A DNA stretch of 52,140 nt from Gammaproteobacteria bacterium (GCA_005878835.1 VBMV01000064.1:1-52140), one strand, 5' to 3'; shown: positions 11,747 through 21,278, counted from the first letter of the stretch. The notes: generated by a model from the sequence alone, not told the origin. Translations and numbers: made by a program.

Positions 11747-12298
11747 CTACGAGGAGTGCACGGGTTGCACCCAGGCGCGCCGCGTGAAGGTCAGGACGTA
11801 GTGCAGTCCCGACACCACGGTGGTGGCGAGCGTGAGCACGGCGCAGGCGTCGAGCATCTCGCGCGGTGGCACACCCGCTGCCGCATCGAGCAGCACCAAC
11901 ATCACGTACGCCAGCTGCGCGGCCGTGTTGATCTTGCTGATCGCCGTCGGCCGCCCGCGCAACGGACCGAACCACAGGCGGAAGGTCAACGCGCCGAGCC
12001 CGATCAGCACGTCGCGCGCCACCACCGCGGCGGTCAGCCACCACGGGACCAGCCCCAGCCACGCGCATTCGACGAACACCGTGACCAGCAGCAGCTTGTC
12101 GGCCGTCGGATCGAGGATCTTGCCCAGCTCGGAGGTCCAGTTGAAGCGCTTCGCCAGGTAGCCGTCGAGGCCGTCCGAGACCGCCGCCGCCACGAACAAG
12201 CCGAGCGCCACGACGTGCTCACCGGCGTGCAGCGTCACGACGACCGGCCAGATCAGCGCGAGGCGGATCAGACAAATCAGGTTGGGCAGGTGGCGCAC
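11747..12298 (-). CDS. CDP-alcohol phosphatidyltransferase, cardiolipin-synthase (CMP-forming)-like
   Basis: A membrane protein of about 183 residues with the CDP-alcohol phosphatidyltransferase signature DGLDGYLAKR, then G and two aspartates in LGKILDPTADK. I choose GTG 12298 (VRHLPNLICLIR); longer readings overlap the upstream DUF2066 gene and lack homology. The best visual match is the CMP-forming cardiolipin synthase type (mitochondrial CRLS1-like), because the segment GRPTAISKINTAAQL resembles the PTxISKxNTAxQL stretch of that group. PgsA, which makes phosphatidylglycerol phosphate, is the alternative. It sits 31 bases after DUF2066 and 12 before hda, the usual hda neighbourhood in which other gammaproteobacteria often carry a permease instead. 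Confidence 0.85.
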   Translation of the reverse strand: MRHLPNLICLIRLALIWPVVVTLHAGEHVVALGLFVAAAVSDGLDGYLAKRFNWTSELGKILDPTADKLLLVTVFVECAWLGLVPWWLTAAVVARDVLIGLGALTFRLWFGPLRGRPTAISKINTAAQLAYVMLVLLDAAAGVPPREMLDACAVLTLATTVVSGLHYVLTFTRRAWVQPVHSS

Positions 12299-12329
12299 GG
12301 TCGGATGAGGCTGCAGGGTGGTGCGCGCC

Positions 12330-13316
12330 TCATCCCTGGGGCTGGTAACGGTACACGGCCGCTGCGCCGGCGGCGCTGGTGCGCACCAGCCGTGTCGAGC
12401 CGGCCAGTCCCTGATCCAGGCCGGCCGCGCCGCCACGTACCGTCACATCGAAGGCGACGCCGTTGGCGTCGGCGGCGGCGATGTTGGCGCGGCGCACGCC
12501 CGCAACGCTCTGCAGCAGCCGCTCGATCGCGGCGTAGTCGGCCAGCCCCCTGACGCCCTCGATCCGCACCCGCGTCTCCACTTCCGCCTGCGCGAGCGCG
12601 GCGCCCTGTTGCGGCGCCAGCAGATCCACCGTGTGGTCGATGCCCGCGACGAGCGGACCATTCCAACTCTCGCTGGCGGAGCGCGTGTACAGCGTCCACT
12701 GCCAGTCGCTGTCGGGGGCGGCGCCGTCGCTGCGTCCCACCAGCATCTCATCGCCACCGTAGCGCTGCGCGGCCTGCAGCATCGCGGGCGCCGCCAGCAG
12801 GTTACCGTCACTATCGACGACCGCAAGCGGCAGCAGGCTGATCGGCAGCCCGCGCTCGGCCGCCACCCGCTCGAGCTCGGCACGCGCCGCGTCCTCGGCG
12901 GCGCGATTACGCGGCGGGATGAGCACCACGAGTGTGAACGGGCGCTCGCGGTCCCAGATGCTGCGGCCCGCCGCGGTGATGGCCTGCTCGACCGCGGCGG
13001 CGTCGAACACCACCTGCGATTCACCGCGCGGCCCGACCGCATAGTTCTTCACGTACCGGGTCGCATCGGCCACCACGCTGGCGAGCGCCGGGTCGTCGGC
13101 GGACTCGCGGCGGCCGGTCGCGCGCACCAGCGCCTGGCGCATGGCGTCCTGCAGCGCGGGGCCGGACTGGCCCTCGACATCGACTTCGTAAACCCGCACC
13201 GGCCGCCCCGCCCACGACGGTTGCGGCAGCACGCAGTACAGGGCGCACAGGCTCGCGAGAAGTGCGCGCAGGTTCGCGCTGGTTGACTTTGGGCCCGCTC
13301 GGGACATGGTCTGCAT
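12330..13316 (-). CDS. DUF2066 family exported protein
   Basis: About 328 residues beginning at ATG 13316 (MQTMSRAG) or the in-frame ATG at 13307. A Sec-type signal follows a basic start ([21 protein letters not shown]). The body matches DUF2066, a periplasmic family of unknown function nearly always found beside purM in gammaproteobacteria; [12 protein letters not shown] and [11 protein letters not shown] are recognisable. An extension to 13424 would overlap purM and is unlikely. The gene is divergent from purM with an 85-base shared promoter region. No biochemical role can be assigned. Confidence 0.88.
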   Translation of the reverse strand: MQTMSRAGPKSTSANLRALLASLCALYCVLPQPSWAGRPVRVYEVDVEGQSGPALQDAMRQALVRATGRRESADDPALASVVADATRYVKNYAVGPRGESQVVFDAAAVEQAITAAGRSIWDRERPFTLVVLIPPRNRAAEDAARAELERVAAERGLPISLLPLAVVDSDGNLLAAPAMLQAAQRYGGDEMLVGRSDGAAPDSDWQWTLYTRSASESWNGPLVAGIDHTVDLLAPQQGAALAQAEVETRVRIEGVRGLADYAAIERLLQSVAGVRRANIAAADANGVAFDVTVRGGAAGLDQGLAGSTRLVRTSAAGAAAVYRYQPQG

Positions 13317-13401
13317 GGCACGCGCCACGGCGCGAAGCGACAGGTACAATACCATACGCGTCCGCGCGACAAGGCGGCCCGCCCGCTGCGCCCCAAGACT
13401 C

Positions 13402-14433
13402 ATGACAGAAGGCCCGCGTCTCACCTATCGCGATGCCGGCGTCGACATGGACGCCGCAGATGAGCTCGTCGAGCGCATCAAGCCGCTGGTGCGCCGCGCG
13501 CAGCGGCGCGAAGTGCTCGCCGGCATCGGCGGCTTTGCAGCGCTGGTCGAGCTGCCACCGGGCTACCAGCGCCCGGTGCTGGTGTCGGGCACCGACGGCG
13601 TGGGCACGAAGCTGCGGCTCGCGATCGACACCGGCCGCCACGACACGATCGGCATCGATCTGGTGGCGATGTGCGCCAACGACGTCGTGGTGCAGGGCGC
13701 CGAGCCGCTGTTCTTCCTCGACTACTACGCCACCGGCAAGCTGCGCGTGCCGCTCGCCGAGACGGTGGTGCGCGGGATCGTGGAGGGCTGCGTGCAGGCG
13801 GGCGCGGCGCTGGTGGGAGGCGAGACCGCGGAGATGCCCGGCATGTACCACGGCGAGGACTACGATCTCGCCGGATTCTGCGTCGGCGTGGTGGAGAAGG
13901 ACGCGATCGTCGACGGCGCGCGGGTGAGAGCCGGGGATGCGATCATCGGCCTCGCCTCCTCCGGGCCACACTCCAACGGCTATGCGCTCATCCGCAAGCT
14001 GCTGGTGGCCGCCGGCGCGAGTGCCACCACCAGCCTCGAGGGGCGCAGCCTCGTCGATCGGCTGCTCGCGCCGACGCGGATCTACGTGAAGCCGCTGCTG
14101 GCGCTGCTGCAGGCGATGCCCGTGCACGCGATGGCGCACATCACCGGCGGAGGCTTGAGCGACAACCTGCCGCGGGTACTGCCCGAGGGACTCGAGGCGG
14201 TGCTGGAGCGCCGCAGCTGGCACCGCGATCCGGTGTTCGATTGGCTGCAAAGTGCCGGGCGCATCGAGCCTGCGCAGATGTACCGCACTTTCAACTGCGG
14301 GGTCGGCATGGCGGTGATCGTGCCGCCCGAGCGCGCCGCGGCGGCGGTGGAATTCCTCACGGCGCGCGGGGAAACGGCCCGGGTCATCGGTGAAGTCCGC
14401 GCCGGCGCTCGTGGCGTGTTCATCCACGAATGA
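13402..14433 (+). CDS. purM: Phosphoribosylformylglycinamidine cyclo-ligase (AIR synthetase)
   Basis: A 343-residue enzyme of step five of de novo purine synthesis, closing the imidazole ring of AIR using ATP. The start is the ATG at 13402 ([20 protein letters not shown]), which matches the family N-terminus. [41 protein letters not shown] and [13 protein letters not shown] are the diagnostic PurM segments. It overlaps purN by four bases (ATGA), so the two are translationally coupled, and it is divergent from DUF2066. Confidence 0.98.
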   Translation: MTEGPRLTYRDAGVDMDAADELVERIKPLVRRAQRREVLAGIGGFAALVELPPGYQRPVLVSGTDGVGTKLRLAIDTGRHDTIGIDLVAMCANDVVVQGAEPLFFLDYYATGKLRVPLAETVVRGIVEGCVQAGAALVGGETAEMPGMYHGEDYDLAGFCVGVVEKDAIVDGARVRAGDAIIGLASSGPHSNGYALIRKLLVAAGASATTSLEGRSLVDRLLAPTRIYVKPLLALLQAMPVHAMAHITGGGLSDNLPRVLPEGLEAVLERRSWHRDPVFDWLQSAGRIEPAQMYRTFNCGVGMAVIVPPERAAAAVEFLTARGETARVIGEVRAGARGVFIHE

Positions 14434-15098
14434 GCGCCGGCCCGTTCAGGCTCGCCATCCTCATTTCCGGCCGCGGCTCGAACATGATCGCCATCGCGCG
14501 CGCGTGCCTCGCGGGCAGCATCCCCGCGCGGGTCGCGGTGGTGATCTCCGACCGCGCCGACGCGGCCGGTCTCGCCGGCGCCGCCGCGCTGGGTATCGAG
14601 ACCGCCACGGTGCTGCAGCCCCAGGGCGGAGGCGGTAGCGCCTTCGAGCGCTCGCTGGCGGGGGCGCTGCAGAAGCATCAGCCGGATATGATCGCGCTCG
14701 CGGGTTTCATGCGCATTCTGACGGGGCGGTTCGTCGATCACTACCTCGGCAGGATGCTCAACATTCACCCCTCGCTCCTGCCGGCGTACCGCGGCCTGCA
14801 CACCCACGCCCGAGTGCTCGCGGCGGGTGACACCGAGCATGGCGCCAGCGTGCATTTCGTGACCGCGGAGCTCGACGCCGGGCCGGTCGTGCTGCAGTCC
14901 AGGGTCGCGGTGCAGCCCGGCGACAGCGAAGCCACACTGTCAGCGCGCGTTCAGGCCACCGAGCACATCATCTATCCGCGCGTGCTCGGGTGGTGCGCGC
15001 AGCGGCGTCTCGCATGGCGTGAGGGCGCCGCATGGCTCGACGGGCGGCGCCTGGACGCGCCCATGGTGGAGGATTTCCGTGCCGCAGGACATCACTGA
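14430..15098 (+). CDS. purN: Phosphoribosylglycinamide formyltransferase
   Basis: A 222-residue enzyme that formylates GAR using 10-formyl-tetrahydrofolate in purine synthesis. The N-terminal [16 protein letters not shown] binds the ribotide; the formyltransferase catalytic loop is [20 protein letters not shown], and the active-site aspartate falls in ELDAGPVV. The start overlaps the purM stop, and DUF3108 begins inside its last codons, forming a tight purM-purN-DUF3108 operon. The length is typical of the family. Confidence 0.97.
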   Translation: MSAGPFRLAILISGRGSNMIAIARACLAGSIPARVAVVISDRADAAGLAGAAALGIETATVLQPQGGGGSAFERSLAGALQKHQPDMIALAGFMRILTGRFVDHYLGRMLNIHPSLLPAYRGLHTHARVLAAGDTEHGASVHFVTAELDAGPVVLQSRVAVQPGDSEATLSARVQATEHIIYPRVLGWCAQRRLAWREGAAWLDGRRLDAPMVEDFRAAGHH

Positions 15099-15822
15099 TC
15101 CGCCTCGCCTCAGGCTCCAGTTCTCGACACTCATCCTGGCCACGGTGCCGTCAGTCCTGGGGCTGAACGTCGCGGCCGCCGATGAGCTGAAGCCCTTCGA
15201 GGCGAGCTACGCGTGGATCTGGCACGGCATGACCGTCGCGACCTCGACCCTGAAGCTCGAAAAGACCGGCGACACCTGGACGTACAGCTCACGCAGCGAG
15301 CCGCGCGGCGTCGGCAAGGTGTTCCCGGAGCGGCCCACGCAGAAGAGCGTGCTGCGGGTCACCGACGCCGGTACGCAGCCGTTGAGCTATGAAGCGAGCG
15401 ACGGCACCAGCTCCACGCGGCGCGCAGTGGACGTGAAGTACGACTGGGAACATGGCCGTCTCGCCGGCGTCTACGAGGACGTCAAAGTGGACCTGCCGCT
15501 CACTCCCGGGGTGCAGGATGACGCCTCGGTACAGGTGGCGCTGATGGTCGAGTTGTTGCGCGGCCACACTCCCGAGCACTTCTCCCTGTTGAACAAGGAT
15601 GCGGTGCGCGAGTACCGCTACGTGCGCGAAGGCGAGGCGACCGTGCAGACGCCGTTCGGCAAGGTCGCGACCATCATCTATCGCAGCGAGCGCGAGAACT
15701 CGCCGCGCGTGACGCGCTTCTGGTGCGCGCCGTGGCGCGGCTACGTCCCGCTGCGCGTCCAGCAGAAGCGCGGCGATGACATCGAGTGGACCATGGAGAT
15801 CCAGAGCCTCACGCGCGAGTGA
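15079..15822 (+). CDS. DUF3108 family exported protein
   Basis: About 247 residues. The start is GTG at 15079, set by a strong ribosome site GGAGG at 15068-15072 six bases upstream, inside the 3' end of purN (20-base overlap). A Sec-type signal (LQFSTLILATVPSVLGLNVAAA) leads into a beta-rich DUF3108 domain (FEASYAWIWHGMTVATSTLKL). DUF3108 proteins follow purN in many gammaproteobacteria but have no established function. I infer a periplasmic or outer-membrane-facing location from the signal. Confidence 0.9.
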   Translation: MPQDITDPPRLRLQFSTLILATVPSVLGLNVAAADELKPFEASYAWIWHGMTVATSTLKLEKTGDTWTYSSRSEPRGVGKVFPERPTQKSVLRVTDAGTQPLSYEASDGTSSTRRAVDVKYDWEHGRLAGVYEDVKVDLPLTPGVQDDASVQVALMVELLRGHTPEHFSLLNKDAVREYRYVREGEATVQTPFGKVATIIYRSERENSPRVTRFWCAPWRGYVPLRVQQKRGDDIEWTMEIQSLTRE

Positions 15823-15864
15823 GCCCGCGAGTGCGCCGGGTGCGGTGCGCACAACGCGACATTC

Positions 15865-16284
15865 TCACTTCGCGGAGAGACCAAGGAAGGGGTTGATGAT
15901 GGTCAATTGCCGCTCGATGACCTGAAGATGCTGCAGATCCTCGGCGTAGAGGGTCTTGCAGCCTGCAAGATACGCGGACGCGACGATGACCGAGTCATAC
16001 ACGGAGAACCCGTAGCGTTCCGCAATCTCGATGGCGCGGTCATGCGTCTCGAGCGTCAGCGGATGGGTGCGGCAGACAGCGCGAACTGTCGCGAGAATTT
16101 CGCGGATTTCCGCGAATGACATGCCGAGCTTGCCTCTCGAGACGGCAGTGAGCTCGTTGAGCACCTGGACGCTGACATTTCCGGAGTCCTGCAGCAGCGC
16201 TTCTACACGGTCCGCCTTCCTGTCATCCTCCGACAGCAGGTAGAGCAGGACGCTGCTGTCGAAGAAGACGTCAGCGTCGGGCAT
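15865..16284 (-). CDS. PIN-domain ribonuclease toxin (VapC family)
   Basis: A 139-residue PIN-domain protein, the toxin half of a toxin-antitoxin pair; family members are Mg2+-dependent RNases. Acidic active-site residues are visible: Asp9 in FFDSSVLLYL, Glu in LNELTAV, and an Asp pair around YDSVIVASAYL and YAEDLQHLQ. The gene start overlaps the end of the AbrB-type antitoxin by 14 bases, so translation is coupled. The local sequence looks less GC-rich than the surrounding genes, which fits acquisition, though I have not measured it. The target RNA cannot be read from sequence. Confidence 0.9.
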   Translation of the reverse strand: MPDADVFFDSSVLLYLLSEDDRKADRVEALLQDSGNVSVQVLNELTAVSRGKLGMSFAEIREILATVRAVCRTHPLTLETHDRAIEIAERYGFSVYDSVIVASAYLAGCKTLYAEDLQHLQVIERQLTIINPFLGLSAK

Positions 16285-16504
16285 TCGCTTCCAGACGATC
16301 GAACTTGAAATCCGCAGGCAATCGGCCGCGGTATCTCCTCAGGCGCGCCAGGAGCTCCTTGATGCCTGGCGCCTTCTCGATTTCGAGTGACCGCTTTCCC
16401 GCAGCGTGCAGGATGACGTCATCGCCCTCTTTGAGTCCCAGGGCTTTCACCACGGCGGCGGGAAGTCGGATTGCCAGGCTATTGCCCCATTTCGATACTT
16501 GCAT
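16271..16504 (-). CDS. AbrB/MazE-type antitoxin
   Basis: A 77-residue swapped-hairpin DNA-binding antitoxin. The start chosen is ATG 16504 (MQVSKWGNSLAIRLPAAVVK), with an AGAGG ribosome site a few bases upstream; a GTG two codons earlier is possible. The SpoVT-AbrB core (KWGNSLAIRLP, then LKEGDDVILH) is followed by a C-terminal tail that would bind the PIN toxin encoded immediately downstream. A perfect palindrome lies directly upstream and probably mediates autorepression by the toxin-antitoxin complex. Confidence 0.9.
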   Translation of the reverse strand: MQVSKWGNSLAIRLPAAVVKALGLKEGDDVILHAAGKRSLEIEKAPGIKELLARLRRYRGRLPADFKFDRLEANARR

Positions 16505-16515
16505 GGGCACCTCTG

Positions 16516-16541
16516 GATATACTATTGTTCTTGAGTATATC
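16516..16541 (-). promoter_or_regulatory. Palindromic operator/promoter of the AbrB-PIN pair
   Basis: A perfect inverted repeat GATATACT and AGTATATC (16516-16523 and 16534-16541), separated by 10 bases, ends 11 bases upstream of the antitoxin ATG. The arms contain TATACT-like -10 sequences. Its position and symmetry fit the autoregulatory operator of an AbrB/MazE-family antitoxin; binding is inferred, the palindrome is seen. Confidence 0.65.
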
Positions 16542-16629
16542 TAATGCGCCACCGAGTTCCCAGAAGCGCGCCTCAAAGCGTGCGCAGCCACGGGACAGCG
16601 GCGCTCCAGGGTTTCATACCTGACCTCGC

Positions 16630-17196
16630 TCAGGTCTTCGGCAGCGTGACGCCCCGCTGGCCCTGGTACTTGCCGCCGCGATCGCGGTACGAGGTAGCAC
16701 ACACCTCGTCGGACTCGAAGAACAACATCTGCGCCACGCCTTCGTTGGCGTAGATCCTGGCGGGCAGCGGTGTGGTGTTGGAAAATTCCAGCGTGACGTT
16801 GCCTTCCCACTCGGGTTCCAAAGGCGTTACATTGCACACAATACCGCAGCGCGCATACGAGCTTTTTCCAACTGCCACCACGAGTACGTTGCGCGGGATT
16901 CGAAAGTACTCGACGGTCCGCGCCAACGCAAAGGAGTTGGGTGGGATGATGCACACGGCGCCGCTGAAGTCGACGAAGCTTTTCGCGTCGAAATTCTTCG
17001 GGTCGACGATGGTGGAGTTGATGTTGGTGAAGATCTTGAACTCGTCCGCGCAGCGCACGTCGTAGCCGTAGCTGGAGGTGCCGTAGGAGACGATCCGCTG
17101 GCCGTTCGCCTCGCGCACCTGCCCGGGCTCGAAGGGCTCGATCATGCGGTGCTCGCGCGCCATGCGGCGGATCCAGTTGTCGGACTTGATGCTCAT
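16630..17196 (-). CDS. dcd: dCTP deaminase
   Basis: A 188-residue enzyme that deaminates dCTP to dUTP, feeding dTTP synthesis. [19 protein letters not shown] is the family N-terminus; the dUTPase-fold catalytic motif appears as [24 protein letters not shown], and the C-terminus [15 protein letters not shown] matches. The length is that of the monofunctional enzyme. Its ATG overlaps the stop of a truncated PIN gene (ATGA). It lies between an intact toxin-antitoxin pair and a toxin remnant. Confidence 0.97.
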   Translation of the reverse strand: MSIKSDNWIRRMAREHRMIEPFEPGQVREANGQRIVSYGTSSYGYDVRCADEFKIFTNINSTIVDPKNFDAKSFVDFSGAVCIIPPNSFALARTVEYFRIPRNVLVVAVGKSSYARCGIVCNVTPLEPEWEGNVTLEFSNTTPLPARIYANEGVAQMLFFESDEVCATSYRDRGGKYQGQRGVTLPKT

Positions 17197-17516
17197 CGCT
17201 TCTCCTGCCGCGGCGCGGTATGAGTCAGGGTGAACCAGTTTTGCACGCGCACCCCGCTGAACGCGCGGAAATCACGGGCATTGCGCGTGACGACGATGAG
17301 CTTACGCGTCGCGGCGACCGCTGCGATCTGTGCGTCCCGGTAAGCGGGCGTGACGCCTTTCTTGCGCAACCGCGCCCGCTCGGTCCCCATCCACTCGGCG
17401 GCGGCACGATCGAACGGCAGCACCTCGATTCCGCCATCGATGAGACTGTCGCGATAGGCCTCGAGCTTGCTCCGACCCTCGCCTGACCGGGCGTGAGCTG
17501 GATTCGATCGGCAGCT
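17193..17516 (-). pseudogene. Truncated VapC-type PIN toxin remnant
   Basis: In one frame, directly after the apbC stop codon, the sequence reads as the C-terminal two thirds of a VapC-like PIN toxin: GIEVLPFDRAAAEWMGTERA, then TPAYRDAQIAAVAATRKLIV and [19 protein letters not shown]. The N-terminal strand with the first catalytic aspartate is missing, and there is no cognate antitoxin gene. A GTG at 17423 could in principle start a 76-residue fragment. It ends with a TGA that overlaps the dcd ATG. I read it as a decayed toxin gene joined onto apbC by a deletion. Confidence 0.75.
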
Positions 17517-18614
17517 TCAGGTCTCCTCGACCACGATCTTGGGAAACAGGGCGCTGCGGTCGCGGGCGCGCGCCGCCAGCGCCGCGCCCGTGTGCCGCGC
17601 CATCTCGAAGTACGCCCGGGCGCGCGCCGATTCGGGGGCCGCGACCACCGTGGGCCGGCCGCCGTCGGCTTCCTCGCGAATGTGCGCATCGAGCGGCAGC
17701 TCCCCGAGGAGCCTGACGCCGTACTCCTGTGCCATGCGGGCCCCGCCGCCGGCGCCGAAAATGTGTTCGGTGTGACCGCAATTCGCGCAGACGTGCACGC
17801 TCATGTTCTCGACGATACCGAGCACCGGCACCGCGACCTTCTCGAACATCTTCAGCCCCTTGCGGGCATCCGCCAGCGCAATGTCCTGGGGAGTGGTCAC
17901 GATCACTGCGCCCGCGACCGGTACGCGCTGCGCAAGAGTGAGCTGGATGTCGCCGGTGCCGGGCGGCATGTCGACCACCAGGTAATCGAGCGCTCCCCAT
18001 TGCGTCTGCTCGAGCAGTTGCGTGAGGCCCTGGGTCACCATCGGGCCGCGCCACACCATCGGCTGCTCGGCATCGATGAGAAAGCCGATCGACATGGCGC
18101 TCACGCCATGACTGATCAAGGGACTCAGGCGCTTGCCATCGCTGGAAACCGGGCGCTGGCCGGCAAGACCCAGCATCAGTGGCTGGCTGGGTCCGTAGAT
18201 GTCGGCGTCGAGGACTCCGACCCGCGCGCCCTGGGCGGCCCAGGCGAGCGCGAGATTCACGGCGACCGTGGATTTGCCGACCCCGCCCTTGCCGGAGGCC
18301 ACCGCCACGATGTTCCTGATTTCCCCGAGCGGCTTCAGATTGCGCTGCACCGCGTGCGGGCGAATGTCGGACTCGAGGTCGACGGCGAGCGGCGCGGTAA
18401 TTCCCGCGGCGGCGAGCTGCCCGCTGAGGGCGGCGGTGAGCTGCGCCTGGTAGCCGCCGATCGGAAAGCCCAGCACGATGCGCGCCGTGAACCCCCCGCC
18501 CGCCGCGCGCACCTCGCGGACCGCCTGCGCCGAGCCCAGGGTGTCCTGCACGTACGGGTCGAGATACGCGTCCAGTGCCGCGCGCACAGCATCCACAGAG
18601 TCTTGAGCAGTCAT
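17517..18614 (-). CDS. apbC: Mrp/ApbC-family Fe-S cluster carrier ATPase
   Basis: A 365-residue P-loop protein that carries and delivers iron-sulfur clusters. A DUF59 domain (about residues 1-90) precedes the deviant Walker A NIVAVASGKGGVGKSTVAVN, then DADIYGPSQPLMLG and DMPPGTGDIQLTL. The cluster-binding pair is CANCGH, in the CxxC form. The start is ATG 18614 (MTAQDSVDAV); an in-frame extension to 18743 has no homology. A good TTGACA lies on the minus strand at 18669-18674 upstream, but no convincing -10. The upstream gap of 231 bases is shared with the divergent HEAT-kinase gene. The mrp gene is commonly near metG in gammaproteobacteria, as here. Confidence 0.95.
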   Translation of the reverse strand: MTAQDSVDAVRAALDAYLDPYVQDTLGSAQAVREVRAAGGGFTARIVLGFPIGGYQAQLTAALSGQLAAAGITAPLAVDLESDIRPHAVQRNLKPLGEIRNIVAVASGKGGVGKSTVAVNLALAWAAQGARVGVLDADIYGPSQPLMLGLAGQRPVSSDGKRLSPLISHGVSAMSIGFLIDAEQPMVWRGPMVTQGLTQLLEQTQWGALDYLVVDMPPGTGDIQLTLAQRVPVAGAVIVTTPQDIALADARKGLKMFEKVAVPVLGIVENMSVHVCANCGHTEHIFGAGGGARMAQEYGVRLLGELPLDAHIREEADGGRPTVVAAPESARARAYFEMARHTGAALAARARDRSALFPKIVVEET

Positions 18615-18845
18615 ACGAAAACCGGACGAATCCAGGATAGACGCATAAGGCGCGGGTAGCGTGGCCCCTGTCAAGGCTGTGGCATAATCCACACGGTCCG
18701 GGGAATCGGGCGCCATATTATTGACCCGCGACCACCGCAGCATGGCGCCAGCCGCGGACAGACCCGCATCCGCCTCGTATCCTCGGCTCCGGTTGCGAGG
18801 GCGCGCCGGATGCGTGCAGGGAGCAGTCTGCGACGGAAGGGGTGA

Positions 18846-21272
18846 ATGAGCTTTTTCACGAACTTGCGTGCCGACAGGCTGGTCACCGAGATCCGGTCTT
18901 CGAATGATCCCACGGGCGCGGCCACGCAGAAGGCGGTCGCGCGGCTGAAAGATGTCGGCCCGGGCGCCATCGAGTCCGTGTTAGCCGCCCTGCCGGATGC
19001 CGACAAAGGCTCCACCATGGCCTTCGTCGAGGTGCTCGCCGGGCTCGTCAGCCAGAAGACGTTCCCACAATTCATGCGCGGCCTGGTGGAAGGCAGTCCG
19101 CGCGTGGTCTCCGGGATTTCCTGGGCACTGACCAGCAGCCGCAACTATCCGCCGCACCTGCTGCTCGAAGCGCTCGCGATACCGGGAATCTCCAAGCCCA
19201 CGGTGCTGGAAGTGATCGCGGCGCAGAAGACGCGTTTCAGCGTGCGGGAGCTGCTGGCTGCGGCCTATACGCAGGAGCCCAACGAGAAGGCGGCGCTGTT
19301 CCGCGTCATCGGCGAGATTGCCGACCAGCAGGCGATCCCCGAGCTGATCGGCCGCGTGCAAGGCAAGGACCCCATTGCGCGCGTGCACATCATCAACACC
19401 CTGGCGCGCTTCAACACCCCCGAGGTGCAGACGGCGCTGCAGGGACTGCTGAAGGATCCCAACAAGCTGATCCGCGGAGCCACGCTGTCGGCGCTGCAGC
19501 GCATGAACGGGCCCATTGATATCGAGCGCGTGTGCGCGCTGCTGCGGGACCCGGAGATCGACGTTCTCAACCGGGCCATCGACGTGGTCATCAAGGCCAA
19601 CCACCCGGAAACCATCCGCTACCTGATCGAGGTGCTCAAGGACGAGAACGAGAACGCGCGCCGTGCCGCGGTCGAGGTGCTGAACGAGGTCGGCGACGCC
19701 AAGTCCGTCAAGTACCTGCTCGAGGCGCTCAAGGACAGCGACTGGTGGGTGCGCAGCCGCGCCGCTGATGCCCTCGGCAAGATCGGTGGCCCGAAGGTGA
19801 TTGACGCGGTGTTGCAGCTGGTGCGCGACAAGGACGAGGACATCCGGCGCGCCGCCATCGAGATCCTCAACCAGACCAAGGACGAGCGCGCGGTCGAGTC
19901 GCTGATCGCGGCCACGCGCGACAGCGACTGGTGGGTCAGCGAGCGCGCCGTGGACGCGCTCGCCGAGATCGGCAGCAAGCGTGCCGTGCCGCGCCTGATG
20001 GAAATGCTGCAGACCCCGGCGAGCGGCAAGGCCTTGCCGATCGTGGTGCGCGCGCTCGGCAAGCTGGGCGACAGCAGGCTCGTGGACACGCTGCTGCCGC
20101 TGGTCGCCAGGCCCGAGCGCGAGATCCGCATCGAGGCGATCCAGGCGCTGTCGCGCGTCGCCGACGAGGCCCGCGCCGAGCAGGTGCGCCACGAGCTGCA
20201 GGCGCAGGTCGCCTCACCCGATCAGACCATCTCGCGCATGGCGGCGGCGGCGGTGAGCGAGCTCGACGACCGCATCGCGGGTGTCACGCCGCTCACCTCC
20301 GGGGCGACGCCCACGCCGGCGCAGGCGGGCGTGCGTCCGCCGCAGCCCACGCCGGCCGAGGCCCGCACGCAGCTGATCTCCGACCCCGCGCTCGCCGCCC
20401 AGGCCACCAAGCAGGCGGAAGCCGCGGCCAGGCTCGACATCCAGACACTCAAGTCGGGCGACATCATCGAAGGCCGTTACAAGTACATCGACCGCATCGG
20501 CCGCGGCGCATTCGGCACCGTGCTGCTGATGGAGGACACGGTCGTCGACGAGCGCCTGATCCTGAAGTTCCTGAACCCGAACGTCTCGCAGGACGAGGAA
20601 GTGATGAAGCGCTTCGTCCACGAGTTGCGCTACTCGCGCAAGATCACCCACAAGAACGTCATCCGCATCTACGACTTCCTGTACATCCAGGGGCTGTACG
20701 CGATCTCGATGGAGTACTTCCCCTCGCACACCCTCGGCAGCGAGGTCGTGAACGACAAGCCGGTCGAGCTGCAGCGCGCCCTGCAGTTCGCCATCGACAT
20801 CTGCACCGGCATGACGGTCGCGCACCAGGTGGGCATCGTGCACCGCGATCTGAAGCCCGCCAACGTGCTCATCAACCAGGAGGGGCTGCTGAAGATCGTG
20901 GACTTCGGCGTGGCGGCGGCGCAGCGTGAGGGCGACACCCAGCTCACCAAGACCGGCTATGTCATCGGGTCCCCGAAGTACATGGCCCCGGAACAGATCC
21001 TCGGCAAGAAGGTCGACGAGCGCGCCGACATCTACGCCGTGGGTGTCATGCTGTACGAGATGCTGACCGGCCAGCCGCCCTATTCCCGCGGCGATCACAT
21101 GTCGGTCATGTATCAGCACGTGCAGGGCAAAGCGCGTGTGCCCCAGGACCTCAACCCCGCACTCCCCCCCGGCCTCTCCGACCTGATCATGAAGGCGATG
21201 GCGGTCGACAAGACCAAGCGCTTCCAGACCATGGTTGAGTTGAGCGCCGCGCTCGAGAGTTTCCGGCGCTAG
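18846..21272 (+). CDS. HEAT-repeat Ser/Thr protein kinase linked to a pilT locus
   Basis: An 808-residue soluble protein with no membrane segment. Residues about 30-460 form a string of HEAT repeats, including two near-duplicate modules about 62 residues apart (DSDWWVRSRAADALGKIG and DSDWWVSERAVDALAEIG). A Pro/Ala-rich linker (about 470-535) leads to a Hanks-type kinase at 545-805. Its glycine loop is GRGAFGTV, catalytic Lys574 is in LILKFLN, the HRDLKPAN loop has Asp668, DFG has Asp686, and an APE motif occurs in YMAPEQIL. All catalytic elements are intact, so it should be active. Two PilT-type ATPase genes follow on the same strand. An AGGGG ribosome site precedes the ATG. The substrate is unknown. 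Confidence 0.92.
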   Translation: MSFFTNLRADRLVTEIRSSNDPTGAATQKAVARLKDVGPGAIESVLAALPDADKGSTMAFVEVLAGLVSQKTFPQFMRGLVEGSPRVVSGISWALTSSRNYPPHLLLEALAIPGISKPTVLEVIAAQKTRFSVRELLAAAYTQEPNEKAALFRVIGEIADQQAIPELIGRVQGKDPIARVHIINTLARFNTPEVQTALQGLLKDPNKLIRGATLSALQRMNGPIDIERVCALLRDPEIDVLNRAIDVVIKANHPETIRYLIEVLKDENENARRAAVEVLNEVGDAKSVKYLLEALKDSDWWVRSRAADALGKIGGPKVIDAVLQLVRDKDEDIRRAAIEILNQTKDERAVESLIAATRDSDWWVSERAVDALAEIGSKRAVPRLMEMLQTPASGKALPIVVRALGKLGDSRLVDTLLPLVARPEREIRIEAIQALSRVADEARAEQVRHELQAQVASPDQTISRMAAAAVSELDDRIAGVTPLTSGATPTPAQAGVRPPQPTPAEARTQLISDPALAAQATKQAEAAARLDIQTLKSGDIIEGRYKYIDRIGRGAFGTVLLMEDTVVDERLILKFLNPNVSQDEEVMKRFVHELRYSRKITHKNVIRIYDFLYIQGLYAISMEYFPSHTLGSEVVNDKPVELQRALQFAIDICTGMTVAHQVGIVHRDLKPANVLINQEGLLKIVDFGVAAAQREGDTQLTKTGYVIGSPKYMAPEQILGKKVDERADIYAVGVMLYEMLTGQPPYSRGDHMSVMYQHVQGKARVPQDLNPALPPGLSDLIMKAMAVDKTKRFQTMVELSAALESFRR

Positions 21273-21278
21273 CGGCCC

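Noticed and set aside
18669..18688. TTGACA (minus) and CATAAT (plus) between apbC and the HEAT-kinase gene
   Set aside because: Neither has a well-spaced partner hexamer; not called as a promoter.
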